64,000 bases of DNA from assembly GCF_000730565.1 (NCBI RefSeq), contig NZ_BBIQ01000001.1:1-64000 (forward strand), in the 5' to 3' direction. Positions 63,965 to 64,000 of this stretch are shown here, piece by piece (the first letter of the stretch is position 1; each line of letters opens with the position of its first letter). The notes under the pieces were generated by a model, which saw nothing but the letters and a program-made list of their open reading frames with translations, was not told where the DNA came from and searched no databases. Made by a program: the position numbers and the translations under genes. The DNA is from Pseudomonas fulva NBRC 16637 = DSM 17717. Its GTDB lineage: Bacteria; Pseudomonadota; Gammaproteobacteria; Pseudomonadales; Pseudomonadaceae.

Positions 63965-64000
63965 GGGGCCGCTTTACGGCCCATCGCGGCACAAGGCCGC
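63965..64000. repeat. Palindromic intergenic repeat (REP-like)
   Basis: Two adjacent hairpins: GGGGCCG-CTTTA-CGGCCC (63965-63982 region) and GCGGC-ACAAG-GCCGC (63986-64000). The second is the reverse-oriented form of the hairpin at 3-17 (loop CTTGT). Typical of P. putida-group intergenic repeats; cut by the window end. Confidence 0.6.

Overview
The window is a chromosomal segment around the replication origin of a Pseudomonas of the P. putida group. Three things point there: high-GC coding with Pseudomonas-type proteins; the order rpmH-rnpA-yidD-yidC-mnmE-mnmG-rsmG-parA-parB-atpIBEFHAGDC-glmU-glmS on one side of oriC and dnaA-dnaN-recF-gyrB on the other; and the cfa/cls pair further out. No tRNA, rRNA, CRISPR array, IS element or prophage is visible.

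Layout. 1-2.5 kb: a palindromic repeat, a small DUF3077/DUF6124-like gene with a structured upstream region, tsaC and dprA. 2.6-7.2 kb: def-fmt-rsmB-trkA and a small TPR gene. 7.2-13.2 kb: lipid A-type acyltransferase and tag (minus), then glyQ-glyS-gmhB-plsC (plus). 13.3-22.3 kb is accessory: an MHS-family transporter, a GMC oxidoreductase, a LysR regulator, and a sulfide-oxidation unit (TauE-type exporter, SQR, persulfide dioxygenase-like protein) divergent from a sigma54 activator with the three cysteines of FisR. 22.5-28.8 kb: gyrB, recF, dnaN, dnaA (minus). 28.8-29.4 kb: oriC. 29.4-38.0 kb: rpmH to parB. 38.1-45.3 kb: the atp operon. 45.4-49.6 kb: glmU, a DeoR regulator and glmS, followed by an unoccupied attTn7. 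49.8-59.4 kb: a TonB receptor, cfa, cls, a DUF3617 protein and a zinc-starvation block (folE2 divergent from zigA-DUF1826-second COG0523 GTPase). 59.4-64 kb: a DUF3301 protein, pdxY, an acyl-CoA thioesterase, a CPA2 antiporter, an SMI1/KNR4 protein and a second palindromic repeat.

Main observations. By eye I count 24 perfect consensus DnaA boxes (TTATCCACA on either strand) in 64 kb, where fewer than one is expected by chance. Three lie in or beside oriC. Seven are packed into 1.7 kb of the zinc operon, in several reading frames, which suggests a datA-like DnaA-titration locus. The mnmE-mnmG gap carries a diverged copy of an oriC element (27 of 33 bases identical) next to an AT-rich stretch. 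Zur-box-like palindromes precede both the TonB receptor and zigA. The DUF1826 protein has an HxD...H...R pattern like that of Fe(II)/2-oxoglutarate enzymes. Three parS or near-parS sites are present, two of them in recF and one in folE2.

Limits: family names come from recognition of motifs and gene order, without database search. Promoters and operators are pattern-based. Start codons were chosen by ribosome-binding site and family length.
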